DNA from: an uncultured Oxalobacteraceae bacterium
Lineage (GTDB): Bacteria > Pseudomonadota > Gammaproteobacteria > Burkholderiales > Burkholderiaceae
DNA: 5,638 nt
Direction of reading: 5' to 3'
Assembly: GCA_946479705.1 (NCBI GenBank)
Contig: CAMLHI010000156.1
Coordinates: forward strand, 1-5,638
The stretch's first letter is position 1, and every line of letters starts with the position of its first letter. The translations under genes were made by a program, and so were the position numbers. Of this stretch, positions 1 to 5,638 are shown piece by piece. The notes under the pieces are model-generated. The model saw only the letters and a list, made by a program, of their open reading frames with translations. It did no database searches and was not told where the DNA came from.

Positions 1-867
1 CAGATCGTGCTGCTGGAAAACTGCCGCGTGAACAAGGGCGAAAAGAAAAACAGCGATGAACTGGCCCAGAAGATGGCCAAGCTGTGCGACATCTACGTCA
101 ACGACGCCTTCGGTACCGCGCACCGCGCCGAAGCGACCACCCACGGCATTGCCAAGTTCGCGCCCATCGTGTGCGCCGGGCCGCTGCTGGCGGCCGAACT
201 CGATGCCTTGGGCAAAGCCCTGGGCGCACCCCAGCGTCCGCTGCTGGCCATCGTGGCCGGCTCGAAGGTCTCGTCCAAGCTGTCCATTTTGAAAGCACTG
301 GCCGACAAGGTCGACAACCTCATCGTCGGCGGCGGCATCGCCAACACCTTCATGAAGGCGGTCGGCCTGAACATCGGCAAGTCGCTGGTGGAAGCCGAGC
401 TGGTTGGCGAAGCCAAGGCCATTATCGACATGATGGCCGCGCGCGGCGCCCAGGTGCCGATTCCGGTGGACGTGGTCTGCGCCAAGGAATTTGCGCCGAC
501 CGCGGTGGCGACCGTCAAGGATGTCGCCGATGTGGCCGACGACGACATGATTCTCGATATCGGCCCGAAAACGGCCGCAACGCTGGCAGGGCAGATCGCC
601 GCCGCCGGCACCATCGTCTGGAACGGCCCGGTGGGCGTGTTCGAGTTCGATCAATTCGGTGAGGGAACCAAAACCTTGGCCCTGGCGATCGCCAATTCCA
701 AGGCGTTTTCCATCGCGGGCGGCGGCGACACGCTGGCGGCGATTGCGAAATACGCGATTACCGACAAAATCGGGTACATCTCCACCGGTGGCGGCGCCTT
801 CCTGGAGTTCCTCGAAGGCAAAACCCTGCCTGCAGTTGAAATCCTGCTGCAACGCAGCTCCCAGTAA
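1..867 (+). CDS. pgk: Phosphoglycerate kinase, 3' part (5' end outside window)
   Basis: Phosphoglycerate kinase interconverts 1,3-bisphosphoglycerate + ADP and 3-phosphoglycerate + ATP in the cytoplasm, in glycolysis and gluconeogenesis. The reading frame is already open at base 1, and 288 residues are present. Bacterial enzymes have about 390-400, so roughly the first 100-110 residues lie upstream; the GTG at position 7 is an internal codon, not the start. Visible family motifs, numbered from the window edge, are [14 protein letters not shown] (4-17), the [12 protein letters not shown] segment of the N-terminal domain, GSKVSSK (87-93), the GGGIANTF segment, [10 protein letters not shown] (207-216), and GGGDT of the nucleotide-binding loop (240-244). 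A GGG-A-FLE-LEGK-LP motif closes the protein, as is usual in the family. The gene ends with TAA 50 bases before pyk, with a terminator hairpin between them. No frameshift or missing key residue is visible in this part. Identification is very secure. Confidence 0.97.
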   Translation, partial: QIVLLENCRVNKGEKKNSDELAQKMAKLCDIYVNDAFGTAHRAEATTHGIAKFAPIVCAGPLLAAELDALGKALGAPQRPLLAIVAGSKVSSKLSILKALADKVDNLIVGGGIANTFMKAVGLNIGKSLVEAELVGEAKAIIDMMAARGAQVPIPVDVVCAKEFAPTAVATVKDVADVADDDMILDIGPKTAATLAGQIAAAGTIVWNGPVGVFEFDQFGEGTKTLALAIANSKAFSIAGGGDTLAAIAKYAITDKIGYISTGGGAFLEFLEGKTLPAVEILLQRSSQ

Positions 868-872
868 TCCAC

Positions 873-897
873 AGCGCAGCCGTCGGGCTGCGCTTTT
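873..897 (+). terminator. Intrinsic terminator after pgk
   Basis: A perfect 8-bp GC-rich stem pairs GCGCAGCC (874-881) with GGCTGCGC (886-893) across the tetraloop GTCG. It extends to 9 bp through A873-T894 and is followed by a run of T (894-897). It starts six bases after the pgk stop codon. This is the classic form of a Rho-independent terminator. The run of four T is short, so some readthrough into pyk, whose start is only 20 bases further on, is plausible. Confidence 0.8.
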
Positions 898-907
898 ACT
901 TCAAGTC

Positions 908-912
908 AAGGA
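908..912 (+). promoter_or_regulatory. Ribosome binding site of pyk
   Basis: AAGGA lies five bases upstream of the ATG at 918, a good Shine-Dalgarno match at normal spacing. It fixes the pyk start. It begins only ten bases after the T-run of the upstream terminator. Confidence 0.75.
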
Positions 913-917
913 TAGCT

Positions 918-2366
918 ATGTTTCGTGGTACCAAGATCGTCGCAACCATCGGGCCGGCATCGACCGATTTCGATATTCTCGTCCGCATGATCCGCGCGGG
1001 CGTCGACGTTGTCCGTCTCAATTTCTCGCACGGCAAGGCGCAGGACCACATCGACCGTGCCGCCCTGGTGCGCCGTGCCGCGGCGGAATGCGGACGCGAA
1101 GTGGCGATCATGGCCGACATGCAGGGCCCTAAAATCCGCGTTGGCAAATTTGAAGAAGGCAAGATCTTCCTGGAGAACGGCGACAAGTTCATCCTGGACT
1201 CCAAGTGGGGCGAGAACGGCGAACTGGGCAACCAGGACCGCGTCGGCCTCGACTACAAGGCCCTGCCCAAGGATGTGCGTCCGGGCGACAAGCTGCTCCT
1301 GAACGATGGCTTGATCGTGCTGATCGTCGAGCGCGTGGTGGGCAGCGAAATCCACACCGTGACCAAGATCGGCGGCGAACTGTCCAACAACAAGGGCATC
1401 AACCGCCAGGGCGGCGGCCTGACCGCGCCGGCCCTGACCGCCAAGGACATGGAAGACATCAAGACGGCGATGAGCTTCCAGGCCGAATACCTGGCCATTT
1501 CCTTCCCGAAAAGCGCGACCGATATGGAAATGGCGCGCCAGCTGGCCAATATCGCCGGCGAGCCTTTCCACCACAAGCCGATGATGATCGCCAAGATCGA
1601 GCGGGCCGAAGCCATTCCTGTGCTGCAGGAAATCCTCGACGCCTCCGACGGCATCATGGTTGCCCGTGGCGACCTGGCCGTGGAAGTGGGCAATGCGGCC
1701 GTGCCGGCCTTGCAGAAGCGCATGATCCGCATGGCGCGCGAATCGAACAAGCTGGCCATCACCGCCACCCAGATGATGGAATCGATGATCGTCAATGCCG
1801 TGCCGACCCGCGCCGAAGTGTCGGACGTGGCCAACGCCGTGCTGGACGGCACCGACGCCGTGATGACCTCGGCCGAGACCGCTTCGGGCAAGTACCCGAT
1901 CGAGACCGTCGAAATGATGGCCGCCATTTGCGTGGAAGCCGAGCAGAGCGAGTACAACAAGCTCGACGCCGACTTCCTCAACGTGCGCTTCACCCGCATC
2001 GACCAGTCGATTGCCTACGGCACCTTGTTCACCGCGCATCACCTGCGCGTCAAGGCCATCGTGGCGCTGACCGAATCCGGCTCGACCGCACTGTGGATGA
2101 GCCGCCACCGGGTCGACACGCCGATTTACGCGCTCACCCCAATGGTCTCGACTCAGCGTAAAGTATCGCTGTATCGCAATGTGCGCGCCTATCACCTGCT
2201 GCAAACGGGCGATAGCAGTGCTGTGCTGAAACAAGCAGAGGATTTGATGGTCGCCAAAGGAATCGTCAAAAAGGGTGACATGATCGTCGTCACCTGGGGC
2301 GAGCCGATGGGCCAGGTGGGCGGTACCAATGCGCTGAAAATCGTCCGCGTCGGCGAATTCGACTGA
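918..2366 (+). CDS. pyk: Pyruvate kinase, PykA type
   Basis: Pyruvate kinase transfers phosphate from phosphoenolpyruvate to ADP, giving pyruvate and ATP, the last step of glycolysis; it is a cytoplasmic enzyme, usually a tetramer. The protein has 482 residues, matching the family (E. coli PykA 480, PykF 470). The start has a good AAGGA site, and the protein opens directly with the conserved RGTKIVATIGPAS. Further motifs are RLNFSHG (33-39), DMQGPKIRVG (67-76, entry to the B domain), an SNNKGIN-GGGL segment, ISFPKSA, and KIERAEA, with the expected catalytic lysine K226 and metal ligand E228. RGDLAVE carries the second metal ligand D252, and TATQMMESM lies at 282-290. The last third is the regulatory C domain. 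QGPKIRV, SNNKGIN and SAETA resemble E. coli PykA (AMP/sugar-phosphate activated) rather than FBP-activated PykF; the effector is inferred, not shown. The usual GDLGVE reads GDLAVE here. The gene lies between two hairpins, so it may be transcribed partly by itself. Confidence 0.97.
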   Translation: MFRGTKIVATIGPASTDFDILVRMIRAGVDVVRLNFSHGKAQDHIDRAALVRRAAAECGREVAIMADMQGPKIRVGKFEEGKIFLENGDKFILDSKWGENGELGNQDRVGLDYKALPKDVRPGDKLLLNDGLIVLIVERVVGSEIHTVTKIGGELSNNKGINRQGGGLTAPALTAKDMEDIKTAMSFQAEYLAISFPKSATDMEMARQLANIAGEPFHHKPMMIAKIERAEAIPVLQEILDASDGIMVARGDLAVEVGNAAVPALQKRMIRMARESNKLAITATQMMESMIVNAVPTRAEVSDVANAVLDGTDAVMTSAETASGKYPIETVEMMAAICVEAEQSEYNKLDADFLNVRFTRIDQSIAYGTLFTAHHLRVKAIVALTESGSTALWMSRHRVDTPIYALTPMVSTQRKVSLYRNVRAYHLLQTGDSSAVLKQAEDLMVAKGIVKKGDMIVVTWGEPMGQVGGTNALKIVRVGEFD

Positions 2367-2371
2367 CAGGA

Positions 2372-2405
2372 GAGTGGGAAACCTGCCCGCTACGGTTTCC
2401 CGCTC
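2372..2405 (+). terminator. Terminator-like hairpin after pyk, weak U-tract
   Basis: A 12-bp inverted repeat pairs 2372-2383 (GAGTGGGAAACC) with 2394-2405 (GGTTTCCCGCTC). There is one G-T wobble (T2375-G2402) and a 10-base loop. It begins five bases after the pyk stop codon. The stem is long and near-perfect, but it is followed by GTCCTT instead of a T-run. It may therefore be a weak terminator, a Rho-associated 3'-end stabiliser or a processing site. The hairpin is seen directly; its function is inferred from its place. Confidence 0.55.
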
Positions 2406-2415
2406 GTCCTTAGCA

Positions 2416-2421
2416 TAGAAT
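2416..2421 (+). promoter_or_regulatory. Possible -10 box of an fba promoter
   Basis: TAGAAT matches the sigma-70 -10 consensus TATAAT at five of six positions and sits in the only A/T-rich island of the gap. No good -35 box exists: the hexamer 17 bases upstream (2393-2398, CGGTTT) is poor and lies inside the post-pyk hairpin. The call rests on position and composition only. Confidence 0.3.
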
Positions 2422-2573
2422 AAAAGGGAAGGGCAGCTTGCCGACCGCGCCGTGCGCGACGGCACCCAGTCCTTCTCGACGGCGGCGGCGGGACATCCCC
2501 GCTGCGGCCGTGGCCGTTTCATCGTTGCAGCACACCCGCGCGCGCCGGCGGCCGACTGGTTTTTCTATTGTTT

Positions 2574-2577
2574 GGAG
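2574..2577 (+). promoter_or_regulatory. Ribosome binding site of fba, decides the start
   Basis: GGAG lies seven bases before the ATG at 2585. It chooses this start over the in-frame open stretch reaching back to the TTG at 2438, which would add 49 residues without family similarity. Confidence 0.75.
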
Positions 2578-2584
2578 TATTGCC

Positions 2585-3649
2585 ATGTCCCTCGTATCCA
2601 TGCGTCAACTGCTGGACCATGCCGCCGAATACGGCTACGGTCTGCCTGCATTTAACGTCAACAACCTCGAGCAGGTGCAAGCCATCATGGCCGCCGCCGA
2701 CGCGGTCGGTTCCCCGGTGATCATGCAAGCGTCCGCGGGCGCGCGCAAGTATGCCGGCGAAGCCTTCCTGCGCCACCTGATCGATGCCGCGGTGGAAGCC
2801 TATCCGCACATTCCCGTCGTCATGCACCAGGACCACGGGCAATCCCCGGCCGTGTGCATGGCCGCCATCCGTTCCGGCTTCACTTCGGTGATGATGGACG
2901 GTTCGCTCGAAGCCGACGGCAAGAGCGTGGCCTCGTACGACTACAACGTCGAGGTCTCGCGCGAAGTGGTCAAGTTCGCCCACGCCATCGGCGTGACGGT
3001 GGAAGCCGAACTGGGCGTGCTCGGTTCGCTGGAAACCATGCAGGGCGACAAGGAAGACGGCCACGGCGCCGACGGCGCCATGACGCGCGAGCAGCTGCTC
3101 ACCGACGTGGCCCAGGCCGCCGACTTCGTCCAGCGCACCCAGTGCGACGCCCTGGCCATCGCCATCGGCACCTCGCACGGCGCCTACAAGTTCACCCGCA
3201 AGCCGACCGGCGACATCCTCGCCATCGACCGCATCAAGGAAATCCACGCGCGCATCCCCAACACCCACCTGGTGATGCACGGTTCCTCGTCGGTGCCGCA
3301 AGAACTGCTGGCCATCATCCGCCAGTTCGGCGGCGACATGAAGGAAACCTATGGCGTGCCGGTCGAGGAAATCCAGGAAGGCATCCGTCACGGTGTTCGC
3401 AAGATCAATATCGACACCGATATTCGTCTGGCCATGACGGCGGCGACCCGTAAATACCTGTTTGAAAATCCAACGAAATTCGATCCGCGCGACTTCCTCA
3501 AGCCGGCCCGTGCCGCCGCCGAAGACATTTGCAAGGCGCGTTTCCTGGCCTTCGGCTGCGAAGGACAGGCCGCGCGCATCAAGCCGATTCCGCTGGAAAA
3601 GATGGCAGAGCGCTACAAGGCCGGCGAGCTGGCCCAGCTTGTGAAGTAA
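2585..3649 (+). CDS. fba: Fructose-bisphosphate aldolase, class II (CbbA / Calvin-cycle subtype)
   Basis: This zinc-dependent aldolase interconverts fructose 1,6-bisphosphate with glyceraldehyde 3-phosphate and dihydroxyacetone phosphate in the cytoplasm. The 354-residue length and the opening [19 protein letters not shown] fit the CbbA-like class II subtype, widespread in betaproteobacteria with or without a Calvin cycle. Motifs in order are [15 protein letters not shown] (81-85), where D83 is the expected proton donor and H84 a zinc ligand; the DGS segment; EAELG (140-144); GTSHGAYK, whose H198 is a metal ligand; VMHGSSSVP, whose H232 is a metal ligand; and the phosphate-binding NIDTD. The C-terminal region ([11 protein letters not shown]...[13 protein letters not shown]) is typical of the subtype. 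GGAG before the ATG and family similarity beginning there support the start. No carboxysome or RuBisCO gene is nearby, so the job is probably glycolysis and gluconeogenesis. The gene has its own long leader and is followed by tandem hairpins, so it may be a separate transcription unit. Confidence 0.97.
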   Translation: MSLVSMRQLLDHAAEYGYGLPAFNVNNLEQVQAIMAAADAVGSPVIMQASAGARKYAGEAFLRHLIDAAVEAYPHIPVVMHQDHGQSPAVCMAAIRSGFTSVMMDGSLEADGKSVASYDYNVEVSREVVKFAHAIGVTVEAELGVLGSLETMQGDKEDGHGADGAMTREQLLTDVAQAADFVQRTQCDALAIAIGTSHGAYKFTRKPTGDILAIDRIKEIHARIPNTHLVMHGSSSVPQELLAIIRQFGGDMKETYGVPVEEIQEGIRHGVRKINIDTDIRLAMTAATRKYLFENPTKFDPRDFLKPARAAAEDICKARFLAFGCEGQAARIKPIPLEKMAERYKAGELAQLVK

Positions 3650-3663
3650 AATACTGGTTTGAC

Positions 3664-3681
3664 CGGGCTGCCCGCAGCCCG
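3664..3681 (+). terminator. First of two hairpins after fba
   Basis: A perfect 7-bp stem pairs CGGGCTG (3664-3670) with CAGCCCG (3675-3681) across a four-base loop, 14 bases after the fba stop. ACTCTCTCG follows, so there is no T-run. It is likely an accessory 3'-end structure that works with the next hairpin; alone it would not be a convincing terminator. Confidence 0.45.
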
Positions 3682-3690
3682 ACTCTCTCG

Positions 3691-3724
3691 ACCGGCGGGC
3701 GAGGTTTTCCTTCCCGCCGGTTTT
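3691..3724 (+). terminator. Strong intrinsic terminator between fba and purC
   Basis: A perfect 9-bp stem pairs ACCGGCGGG (3691-3699) with CCCGCCGGT (3713-3721). The loop can fold further: with C3700 bulged, GAGG (3701-3704) pairs with CCTT (3709-3712) around a TTTT tetraloop. The stem runs into TTTT (3721-3724) and then CGCTTT. This has all parts of a Rho-independent terminator. It ends only 23 bases before the purC start codon. Confidence 0.85.
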
Positions 3725-3747
3725 CGCTTTCTCAAAACAATTCCTCC

Positions 3748-4644
3748 ATGAACAGCCTTTACCAATCCTCCATCCGCTCCCTGCCGCTGCTGGGCCACGG
3801 CAAAGTCCGCGACAATTACGCCGTTGGCGAGGACAAGATCCTGATTGTCACCTCCGACCGCCTGTCCGCCTTCGACGTGGTGATGAACGAGCCCATTCCC
3901 GGCAAGGGCATGGTGCTCAACCAGATGAGCGACTTCTGGTTCGAGAAGCTCGGCCACATCGTGCCCAACCACCTGACCGGGGTGGCGCCGGAATCGGTGG
4001 TCGCGCCCGATGAGGTCGAGCAGGTCAAGGGCCGTGCCGTGGTGGCCAAGCGCTTGAAGCCCATCATGGTCGAGGCGGTGGTGCGCGGCTACATCATCGG
4101 TTCGGGCTGGAAGGATTACCAGGCCAGCGGCAGCATTTGCGGCGTGGCCCTGCCGGCCGGCCTGCGCCAGGCCGACAAGCTGGCCGAGCCGATCTTCACC
4201 CCGGCCGCCAAGGCCGAGCTGGGCGAGCACGATGAAAACATCAGCTTTGCCGACATGGAACAGCGCATCGGCGCCGAGCTGGCCGCCCGGATCCGCGCCG
4301 TCAGCATCGCCCTGTACACCACCGCGGCCGACTACGCCGCCACCCGCGGCATCATCATCGCCGACACCAAGTTCGAATTCGGCCTGGACGAGCACAATGT
4401 GCTGCACCTGATGGATGAAGTGCTGACCGCCGATTCCTCGCGCTTCTGGCCGGCCGACTCCTATGCACCCGGCATGTCGCCGCCCTCGTTCGACAAGCAG
4501 TTCGTGCGCGATTACCTGGAAACCATCACTTCCTGGAACAAGACCGCGCCCGCGCCGGCCCTGCCGCAAGACGTCATCGACAAGACCCAGGCCAAGTATT
4601 TCGAAGCCATCGAACGCCTCACTGGCGAGAAGGTGAAGGTCTGA
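3748..4644 (+). CDS. purC: Phosphoribosylaminoimidazole-succinocarboxamide synthase (SAICAR synthetase)
   Basis: PurC joins aspartate to CAIR with ATP, giving SAICAR, in de novo purine synthesis in the cytoplasm. Motifs in order are GKVRDNY (18-24, nucleotide-binding start of the fold), SDRLSAFD (36-43), [12 protein letters not shown] (113-124), [21 protein letters not shown] (205-212), [12 protein letters not shown] (223-234), and [11 protein letters not shown] near the end. With 298 residues it is far longer than E. coli PurC (237) and resembles the longer type, including yeast Ade1 (306), with which it shares the [19 protein letters not shown] and DSSRFW blocks. The ATG at 3748 is chosen because family similarity begins there; the frame stays open further upstream, but only through the terminator and fba. 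No Shine-Dalgarno sequence is visible; the bases before the ATG are ACAATTCCTCC. The strong upstream terminator suggests a separate unit from fba. The gene heads purCEK and stops one base before purE. Confidence 0.96.
   Translation: MNSLYQSSIRSLPLLGHGKVRDNYAVGEDKILIVTSDRLSAFDVVMNEPIPGKGMVLNQMSDFWFEKLGHIVPNHLTGVAPESVVAPDEVEQVKGRAVVAKRLKPIMVEAVVRGYIIGSGWKDYQASGSICGVALPAGLRQADKLAEPIFTPAAKAELGEHDENISFADMEQRIGAELAARIRAVSIALYTTAADYAATRGIIIADTKFEFGLDEHNVLHLMDEVLTADSSRFWPADSYAPGMSPPSFDKQFVRDYLETITSWNKTAPAPALPQDVIDKTQAKYFEAIERLTGEKVKV
4636..4639 (+). promoter_or_regulatory. Ribosome binding site of purE inside the purC end
   Basis: AAGG, within GAAGGT, lies six bases before the purE ATG at 4646 and inside the last codons of purC. 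It supports this start and, with the one-base gap, translational coupling of purC and purE. Confidence 0.6.
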
Positions 4645-4645
4645 G

Positions 4646-5143
4646 ATGACGGAGCAGAGCAAACCGCTGGTCGGCGTCATCATGGGTTCCAGTTCCGACT
4701 GGGACGTGATGAAAAACGCGGTCGACATCCTCAAGCAGTTCGGCGTGCCCTTCGAGGCGCAAGTCGTCTCGGCCCACCGCATGCCCGATGAAATGTTTGC
4801 CTACGCCAGCAGCGCCCGCGCGCGCGGCTTGCGCGCCATCATCGCCGGCGCCGGCGGCGCCGCCCACCTGCCCGGCATGGTGGCGGCCAAGACCATCGTC
4901 CCGGTGCTGGGCGTGCCGGTGCCGTCCAAGTACCTGCGTGGCGAAGATTCGCTGCTGTCCATCGTGCAAATGCCCAAGGGCGTGCCGGTGTGCACCTTCG
5001 CCATCGGTGAAGCGGGCGCGGCCAATGCAGCCTTGACCGCCGTGGCCATGCTGGCCGCCACCGACGACGCCCTCGCGGCCCAGCTGGAAGCCTTCCGCGT
5101 CCAGCAGACCGCCGCCGCCAAAGCCATGAGCCTGCCTGTTTAA
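4646..5143 (+). CDS. purE: N5-carboxyaminoimidazole ribonucleotide mutase (class I PurE)
   Basis: PurE moves the carboxyl group of N5-CAIR to carbon 4 of the imidazole ring, giving CAIR, the substrate of PurC. The protein has 165 residues, a normal length for class I PurE (E. coli 169), which forms octamers in the cytoplasm. Signatures are GSSSDWDVM (14-22, phosphate-binding loop), VSAHRMP (41-47) with the expected catalytic H44, [12 protein letters not shown] (67-78), [22 protein letters not shown] (89-110), and [12 protein letters not shown]. These, with purK directly downstream, mark the N5-CAIR mutase (class I) rather than the class II carboxylase. The start has an AAGG site inside purC. 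The stop TAA is separated from the purK ATG by a single G, as at the purC junction, so the three genes are almost certainly one operon with coupled translation. Confidence 0.97.
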   Translation: MTEQSKPLVGVIMGSSSDWDVMKNAVDILKQFGVPFEAQVVSAHRMPDEMFAYASSARARGLRAIIAGAGGAAHLPGMVAAKTIVPVLGVPVPSKYLRGEDSLLSIVQMPKGVPVCTFAIGEAGAANAALTAVAMLAATDDALAAQLEAFRVQQTAAAKAMSLPV

Positions 5144-5144
5144 G

Positions 5145-5638
5145 ATGAGTACTCCGAAGTTCGTCTTACCCGCCGCCAACCCGTCCGCCTGGCTGGGCGT
5201 GATGGGCGGTGGCCAGCTCGGCCGCATGTTCGCCCAGGCCGCGCAAAGCATGGGCTACCAGGTGGCGGTGCTGGAACCGGCCGCCGATTGCCCGGCCGGG
5301 CAGGTGGCCCAGCGCCTGGTCAATGCCGGTTACGAAGATGCCGCCGGTCTCGATGCGCTGGCCGCCCAGTGCGCCGCCGTCACCACCGAATTCGAGAACG
5401 TGCCCGCCGGCAGCCTGGAACGCCTGGCGCACCAGGTCGTCGTGGCGCCCGGCGCGCATGGCGTGTCGGTGGCCCAGGACCGCATTGCCGAAAAGCGTTT
5501 CTTTGTCGAGTGCGCGCCCAAGTCGGGCGTGGCGCCGGCCCCGCACCAGGTGATCGCTGCGCAAGCCGACATCGACGCCATCGCCGACGAGCTGCTGCCC
5601 GGCATCCTGAAAACCGTGCGCATGGGCTATGACGGCAA
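5145..5638 (+). CDS. purK: N5-carboxyaminoimidazole ribonucleotide synthase, 5' part (3' end outside window)
   Basis: PurK makes N5-CAIR from AIR, bicarbonate and ATP, supplying PurE. It is an ATP-grasp enzyme of about 360-400 residues; the first 164 are present and the frame is open to the window end. The N-terminal nucleotide-fold motif [11 protein letters not shown] lies at 18-28. TTEFENVP (80-87), where PurK proteins commonly have this motif, is followed by [11 protein letters not shown] (110-120). [11 protein letters not shown] (154-164) holds the expected ATP-contacting lysine K156 and the start of the GYDGKG loop. The ATG at 5145 is one base after the purE stop. It gives a leader of about 16 residues before the Rossmann strand; no good Shine-Dalgarno sequence precedes it, so coupling to purE is likely. 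A later internal start cannot be excluded, but it would have to precede the GGGQLGRM motif. No frameshift is seen. Confidence 0.94.
   Translation, partial: MSTPKFVLPAANPSAWLGVMGGGQLGRMFAQAAQSMGYQVAVLEPAADCPAGQVAQRLVNAGYEDAAGLDALAAQCAAVTTEFENVPAGSLERLAHQVVVAPGAHGVSVAQDRIAEKRFFVECAPKSGVAPAPHQVIAAQADIDAIADELLPGILKTVRMGYDG

Larger units (their letters stand above)
2406..2584 (+). other. Intergenic leader upstream of fba, GC-rich
   Basis: This is the larger part of the 218-bp gene-free gap between pyk and fba. It starts with a short A/T-rich island (about 2410-2426) holding a possible -10 box. From about 2440 to 2560 it is extremely GC-rich, with runs of CGG and CGC repeats. It can form several small hairpins: 2449-2453 with 2459-2463; 2485-2492 with 2498-2505 (8 bp, one wobble); and 2505-2508 with 2513-2516. 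A T-rich stretch (2559-2573) then leads to the fba ribosome binding site. The fba frame stays open back through this region to 2438, but the translation is low-complexity, Arg/Pro/Ala-rich and unlike any aldolase, so I do not consider it coding. If transcription starts near the A/T island, fba has a leader of about 150 bases. I recognise no known riboswitch. Confidence 0.5.

Noticed and set aside
836..868. Possible pyk promoter in the pgk end (TTGAAA at 836-841, AGTAAT at 863-868)
   Set aside because: The spacing of 21 bases is too long for a sigma-70 promoter, and the -10 matches only four of six positions.
1417..1440. Short direct repeat (CCTGACCGC twice) inside pyk
   Set aside because: It encodes the normal GGLTAPALTAKD segment; codon use and the repeated LTA explain it.
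906..2522. Long open frame on the minus strand (538 codons) opposite pyk
   Set aside because: It mirrors the biased codon positions of pyk; the translation is rich in His, Gly, Asp and Ala without any recognisable domain, a usual artefact in GC-rich DNA.
2466..2558. Long-range pairing of CCAGTC (2466-2471) with GACTGG (2553-2558) in the fba leader
   Set aside because: Six base pairs that do not extend in either direction over an 80-base gap are expected by chance.
2438..2584. In-frame N-terminal extension of fba by 49 residues from a TTG
   Set aside because: The translation is Arg/Pro/Ala-rich and not found in class II aldolases; GGAG sits correctly before the ATG at 2585, where family similarity begins.
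3659..3687. Possible purC promoter with TTGACC as -35
   Set aside because: No hexamer 16-18 bases downstream resembles a -10 box; the sequence there is GACTCTCTC.
3700..3747. PurR-like operator before purC
   Set aside because: No palindrome resembling the enterobacterial PurR site is present, and the pairing seen there belongs to the terminator.
3613..4782. Long open frame on the minus strand (389 codons) opposite purC
   Set aside because: Same codon-phase artefact: low-complexity Gly/His/Val-rich translation, and it covers the terminator and three real genes or gene ends.

Overview
The window is an ordinary, well-packed piece of bacterial chromosome with all six genes on the + strand: pgk (3' part), pyk, fba, purC, purE and purK (5' part). 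GC content is high, with G or C dominating third codon positions. The protein types suggest a betaproteobacterium of the order Burkholderiales, most likely the Oxalobacteraceae (Massilia / Janthinobacterium / Duganella group). These clues are a 354-residue CbbA-type class II aldolase, a PykA-type pyruvate kinase, a long PurC, and the order pgk-pyk-fba-purCEK. The taxonomic call rests on remembered family sequences and gene order, not on a search.

Layout. Positions 1-867 hold the last 288 codons of phosphoglycerate kinase, followed at once by a good intrinsic terminator hairpin (873-897). Pyruvate kinase (918-2366) has a clear ribosome binding site and is followed by a 12-bp hairpin (2372-2405) without a proper U-tract. 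A 218-bp gene-free stretch (2367-2584) separates pyk from fba. It holds that hairpin, a short A/T-rich island with a possible -10 box, and a very GC-rich, probably structured leader. Fructose-bisphosphate aldolase (2585-3649) is followed by two hairpins in tandem, the second a strong intrinsic terminator (3691-3724). Then comes a tight purine operon: purC (3748-4644), purE (4646-5143) and purK (5145 to the window end). Both junctions inside it read stop codon, one G, ATG.

How the genes work together. pgk, pyk and fba encode central carbon enzymes. Aldolase and phosphoglycerate kinase work reversibly in glycolysis and gluconeogenesis, and pyruvate kinase is the irreversible last glycolytic step. 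purK, purE and purC encode three consecutive steps of de novo purine synthesis: AIR to N5-CAIR (PurK), N5-CAIR to CAIR (PurE class I mutase), and CAIR to SAICAR (PurC).

I found no mobile element, CRISPR array, tRNA, rRNA or sign of horizontal transfer, and no evidence of an undescribed system. The points most worth a second look are regulatory. Terminators lie so close to the next start codon that there is no obvious room for a promoter, purC has no Shine-Dalgarno sequence, and fba has a long GC-rich leader.
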